Of a stretch of 16,441 nucleotides of DNA, positions 14,831 to 16,441 are shown piece by piece. Position 1 is the first letter of the stretch. Each line of letters opens with the position of its first letter. This DNA comes from Ardenticatenales bacterium (GTDB taxonomy: Bacteria > Chloroflexota > Anaerolineae > Promineifilales > Promineifilaceae): NCBI GenBank assembly GCA_020634575.1, contig JACKBM010000077.1, positions 1-16,441 on the forward strand. Direction: 5' to 3'. A program made the position numbers and the translations under genes. The notes under the pieces were generated by a model. It was not told the DNA's origin, searched no databases, and was given only the letters and a program-made list of their open reading frames with translations.

Positions 14831-14885
14831 CGTCATTCCTGCCCCTCACGGATTCGGGGTAAACCCCACAGGAATCCATATGACG
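14831..14885. repeat. CGTCATTCCTG-type dispersed repeat with internal hairpin
   Basis: CGTCAT (14831-14836) with ATGACG (14880-14885), ATTCCTG (14835-14841) with CAGGAAT (14869-14875), and the inner hairpin GGGG-TAAA-CCCC (14856-14867) form one imperfect stem. The ends resemble a well-known type of bacterial intergenic repeat running from CGTCATTCC to GGAATCC. Confidence 0.7.
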
Positions 14886-14973
14886 GATTACTCGTCCGTA
14901 CAATAAACGTTCGATGACGTCCAAAGGTCGTTAAAATCTGACACAAAAGTATTTCTGCTCACTGATTAGCTAA

Positions 14974-15023
14974 TCCACCAGGTAAACTCGGTGGATCCCC
15001 GCCTTCGCGGGGATGACGTCACC
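14974..15023. repeat. ATCCCCGC-CTTC-GCGGGGAT hairpin repeat
   Basis: ATCCCCGC (14995-15002) and GCGGGGAT (15007-15014) form a perfect 8-bp stem with a CTTC loop, extended outwards by GGTG (14990-14993) and CACC (15020-15023). An upstream TCCACC (14974-14979) can instead pair with GGTGGA (14990-14995), giving two competing folds. The core resembles the widespread CCCGC-CTTC-GCGGG intergenic repeat. It lies about 80 nt beyond the esterase stop and could act as a terminator or 3' stabiliser for that transcript. Confidence 0.75.
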
Positions 15024-15103
15024 ACTTTCCAACAACCTACCAGCGTTTCTCCAGTACAACGCTTCCCCTGTCACTTCGAAGCGGCACCATCCACTACCTC
15101 CAA

Positions 15104-15847
15104 CTAACCAAAACGCAGCGAGAAGAAGTGCGCAATTTGGATGCGCCACCAGTGCCAGTGGTGTTCGACGTCGTGGCCCCAGATGGCGCGCTCGTGGGGG
15201 ATCTCTTTGCTGACCAGCAGGTCGGCCAGACGATGCGTCTCATCCAGACATTTGTCTTCCCAGGCGCCCTGGCCGCAGACAAGGGTGATAAACGTATGCT
15301 GGCGGATCTGGTCCAGCGCCTCACCGTGCAGGTTGGCGACGTAAGCCAGCGGGTTGTTGTAATAGACGTCCATGTTGCCGTAGCCGCCGCCAATGACCGT
15401 CTCCAGGTCATAGCGACCGCTCATGCAGAGGGCGTAATTGAAGAGTTGCGGGAATTTCAGGGCGAAGTTGGCGGCGTGGTAGCCGCCCAGGCTGCAGCCG
15501 GTCAGCGTGATGGGGATGTCTGGCGTCTGGCAATCGACGCGGATGGCCGGGACCAGGTTGTTGACGATGAAATCCTGGTATTTGTTGTGGTTGACTCCTT
15601 TCCAGTAGACGTCGGCGCCACCGTTGAGCCAGGAATCATTGTCCAGCGAGGGCGGGCAATACAGCTTGATTTTGCCCCCCTCAATGAGCGGGGCCAGGGC
15701 ATTGACCATGCCGTTGTCTTCAAAGTCATGAAACTGGCCGCCACCGGAAGGGAACGCGAGGACCGGCACGCCGTAATGGCCGTAAGCCAGCACCTCCATA
15801 TCGCGCTCGATGGCCGGGCTGTATATTTTTTCCAAACGCCTGCGCAT
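15104..15847 (-). CDS. Esterase-family alpha/beta hydrolase
   Basis: A 247-residue protein of the putative-esterase group (esterase D/Fes-like alpha/beta hydrolases). The nucleophile elbow is G-C-S-L-G-G (serine at about residue 119) in a strand-turn-helix context, TLTGCSLGGYHAANFALKFP. The early block GVPVLAFPSGGGQFHDFEDN supplies the oxyanion region, and the HDVEHHWHWW tail carries candidates for the catalytic histidine. There is no signal peptide. I chose ATG 15847 because GAGG precedes it by 5 nt; the frame opens at a GTG six bases earlier that overlaps this site. It starts 2 nt after the stop of the upstream esterase gene, so the two are coupled. Substrate unknown: a thioester, an acyl sugar or peptide ester are all possible. 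Confidence 0.9.
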   Translation of the reverse strand: MRRRLEKIYSPAIERDMEVLAYGHYGVPVLAFPSGGGQFHDFEDNGMVNALAPLIEGGKIKLYCPPSLDNDSWLNGGADVYWKGVNHNKYQDFIVNNLVPAIRVDCQTPDIPITLTGCSLGGYHAANFALKFPQLFNYALCMSGRYDLETVIGGGYGNMDVYYNNPLAYVANLHGEALDQIRQHTFITLVCGQGAWEDKCLDETHRLADLLVSKEIPHERAIWGHDVEHHWHWWRIQIAHFFSLRFG

Positions 15848-15849
15848 TT

Positions 15850-16441
15850 TCACCTCAGCGGCATGAGAAAACGGAAGACCTGGTCTAGCCGGGCGGCCCA
15901 GGCGGCCTCGCTGTGCGTGGCCCCGTCTGCTCGATGATAATGAAAATTATCCCCGGGACGGTACCCTTTGTCGAACAGGACATCGCGGGCCAGTTCGGTG
16001 AGGGCCAGGCCGTCGTCGCCGCGACCCGGCGCATCGAGGGTGCCGCTGTCCAGCCAGAGGCGGATGTCGCGCGGTTCCGCCCGCTTGAGGCGTTCGATCG
16101 CTTCGATCTGACCGGCCGGTCCCCGCGTCACCCAAAACGACGTCGACAGCGCCGCCACGTTGCGGACAAATTCCGCATGCTCCCAGCCCACATAGAGGGC
16201 AAACAGCCCGCCCATCGACGAGCCGCAAATCGCCGTCGCTTCCCGAGCCGACTGAATCCGGAAATGCTCCGCCAGGTAGGGCGCCACCTCATCCCGATAA
16301 AAGCGAAAGGTCTGCTCGGCCAGGCCAGGCAATGGGATCAGGTTGCGTTTGATGGCCCCAGTCGGGTGCGCCTCCAGGGGCTCCGGCAGGCGAGCGTAGG
16401 GCGGCAAATATTCCAGCAGCCGGTTGCCGCCGCCGTGACCA
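15850..16441 (-). CDS. Esterase-family hydrolase, 5' end beyond the window
   Basis: The frame is open to the right edge of the window, so the true start is not seen; at least 196 residues are present. It belongs to the putative-esterase family (enterochelin-esterase-like). The nucleophile motif is ICGSSMGGLFALYVGWEH (G-S-S-M-G-G). The acid is probably the aspartate of LWLDSGTLDAPG, and the histidine lies in GATHSEAAWAARL, a G-x-x-H-x-E-x-x-W arrangement typical of Fes-like enzymes. The visible N-terminal part starts GHGGGNRLLEYLPPYARL. The stop TGA at 15850-15852 is 2 nt from the ATG of the next esterase gene. The two proteins are only distantly alike, so this is not a recent tandem duplication. 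An ACCGGCCGGT copy at 16111-16120 encodes G-P-A-G. Confidence 0.88.
   Translation of the reverse strand, partial: GHGGGNRLLEYLPPYARLPEPLEAHPTGAIKRNLIPLPGLAEQTFRFYRDEVAPYLAEHFRIQSAREATAICGSSMGGLFALYVGWEHAEFVRNVAALSTSFWVTRGPAGQIEAIERLKRAEPRDIRLWLDSGTLDAPGRGDDGLALTELARDVLFDKGYRPGDNFHYHRADGATHSEAAWAARLDQVFRFLMPLR

Larger units (their letters stand above)
14723..15103. other. 381-nt repeat-filled gap between the esterase and ATP-grasp genes
   Basis: No gene is seen. The stretch carries at least three structured repeats of different type (14787-14817, 14831-14885, 14974-15023), a palindrome GATTAGCTAATC (14963-14974), and the strong GGAGG ribosome binding site of the ATP-grasp gene at its left end. 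If the three genes share a transcript it must read through these hairpins. Confidence 0.7.

Overview
The window is a GC-rich stretch (around 60% by eye) of an ordinary-looking bacterial chromosome. Nearly all genes lie on the minus strand; only fumC and one small open reading frame are on the plus strand. The gene mix and the abundance of short structured repeats suggest a Chloroflexota bacterium (Anaerolineae or a related class), probably from an environmental or metagenomic assembly. That assignment is inference: no rRNA or other phylogenetic marker is present.

Layout from left to right: (1) 13-3476, a minus-strand operon mutS2 > NUDIX hydrolase > TPR protein, with a good sigma70-type promoter at 3691-3719. 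(2) 3818-5332, an orphan type I sulfatase. (3) 5350-5463, a MITE/REP-like element. (4) 5496-10107, a minus-strand series iunH-like nucleoside hydrolase > MFS transporter > (repeat) > ADP-ribosylglycohydrolase > nucleotidyltransferase > PhzF-like protein. It looks like a nucleoside or ADP-ribose salvage module and its internal junctions are very tight. (5) 10304-11194, an ANT(6)-type aminoglycoside adenylyltransferase broken by three frameshifts. (6) 11523-12913, class II fumarase fumC broken by one frameshift, followed by a textbook terminator. (7) 13073-13291, a 72-aa hypothetical protein. (8) 13493-16441, an ATP-grasp enzyme and two adjoining esterase-family hydrolases, the last one cut by the window edge.

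The most striking non-gene signals are three. First, the 10-bp palindrome ACCGGCCGGT occurs 12 times exactly, in coding and non-coding DNA and in all codon phases, like cyanobacterial HIP1. Second, two families of inverted arrays share one layout, three iterated ~10-nt units per arm, but have different cores (CACGGATT and CGCGAAT). Third, pairs of hairpins keep their pairing while their sequences differ. The four frameshifts all look like loss of one A or T from a short homopolymer within 1.5 kb, so sequencing error is a serious alternative to gene decay.

The ATP-grasp plus esterase cluster is the best candidate for an uncharacterised enzyme system. No CRISPR array, tRNA, rRNA, integrase or transposase gene was seen.
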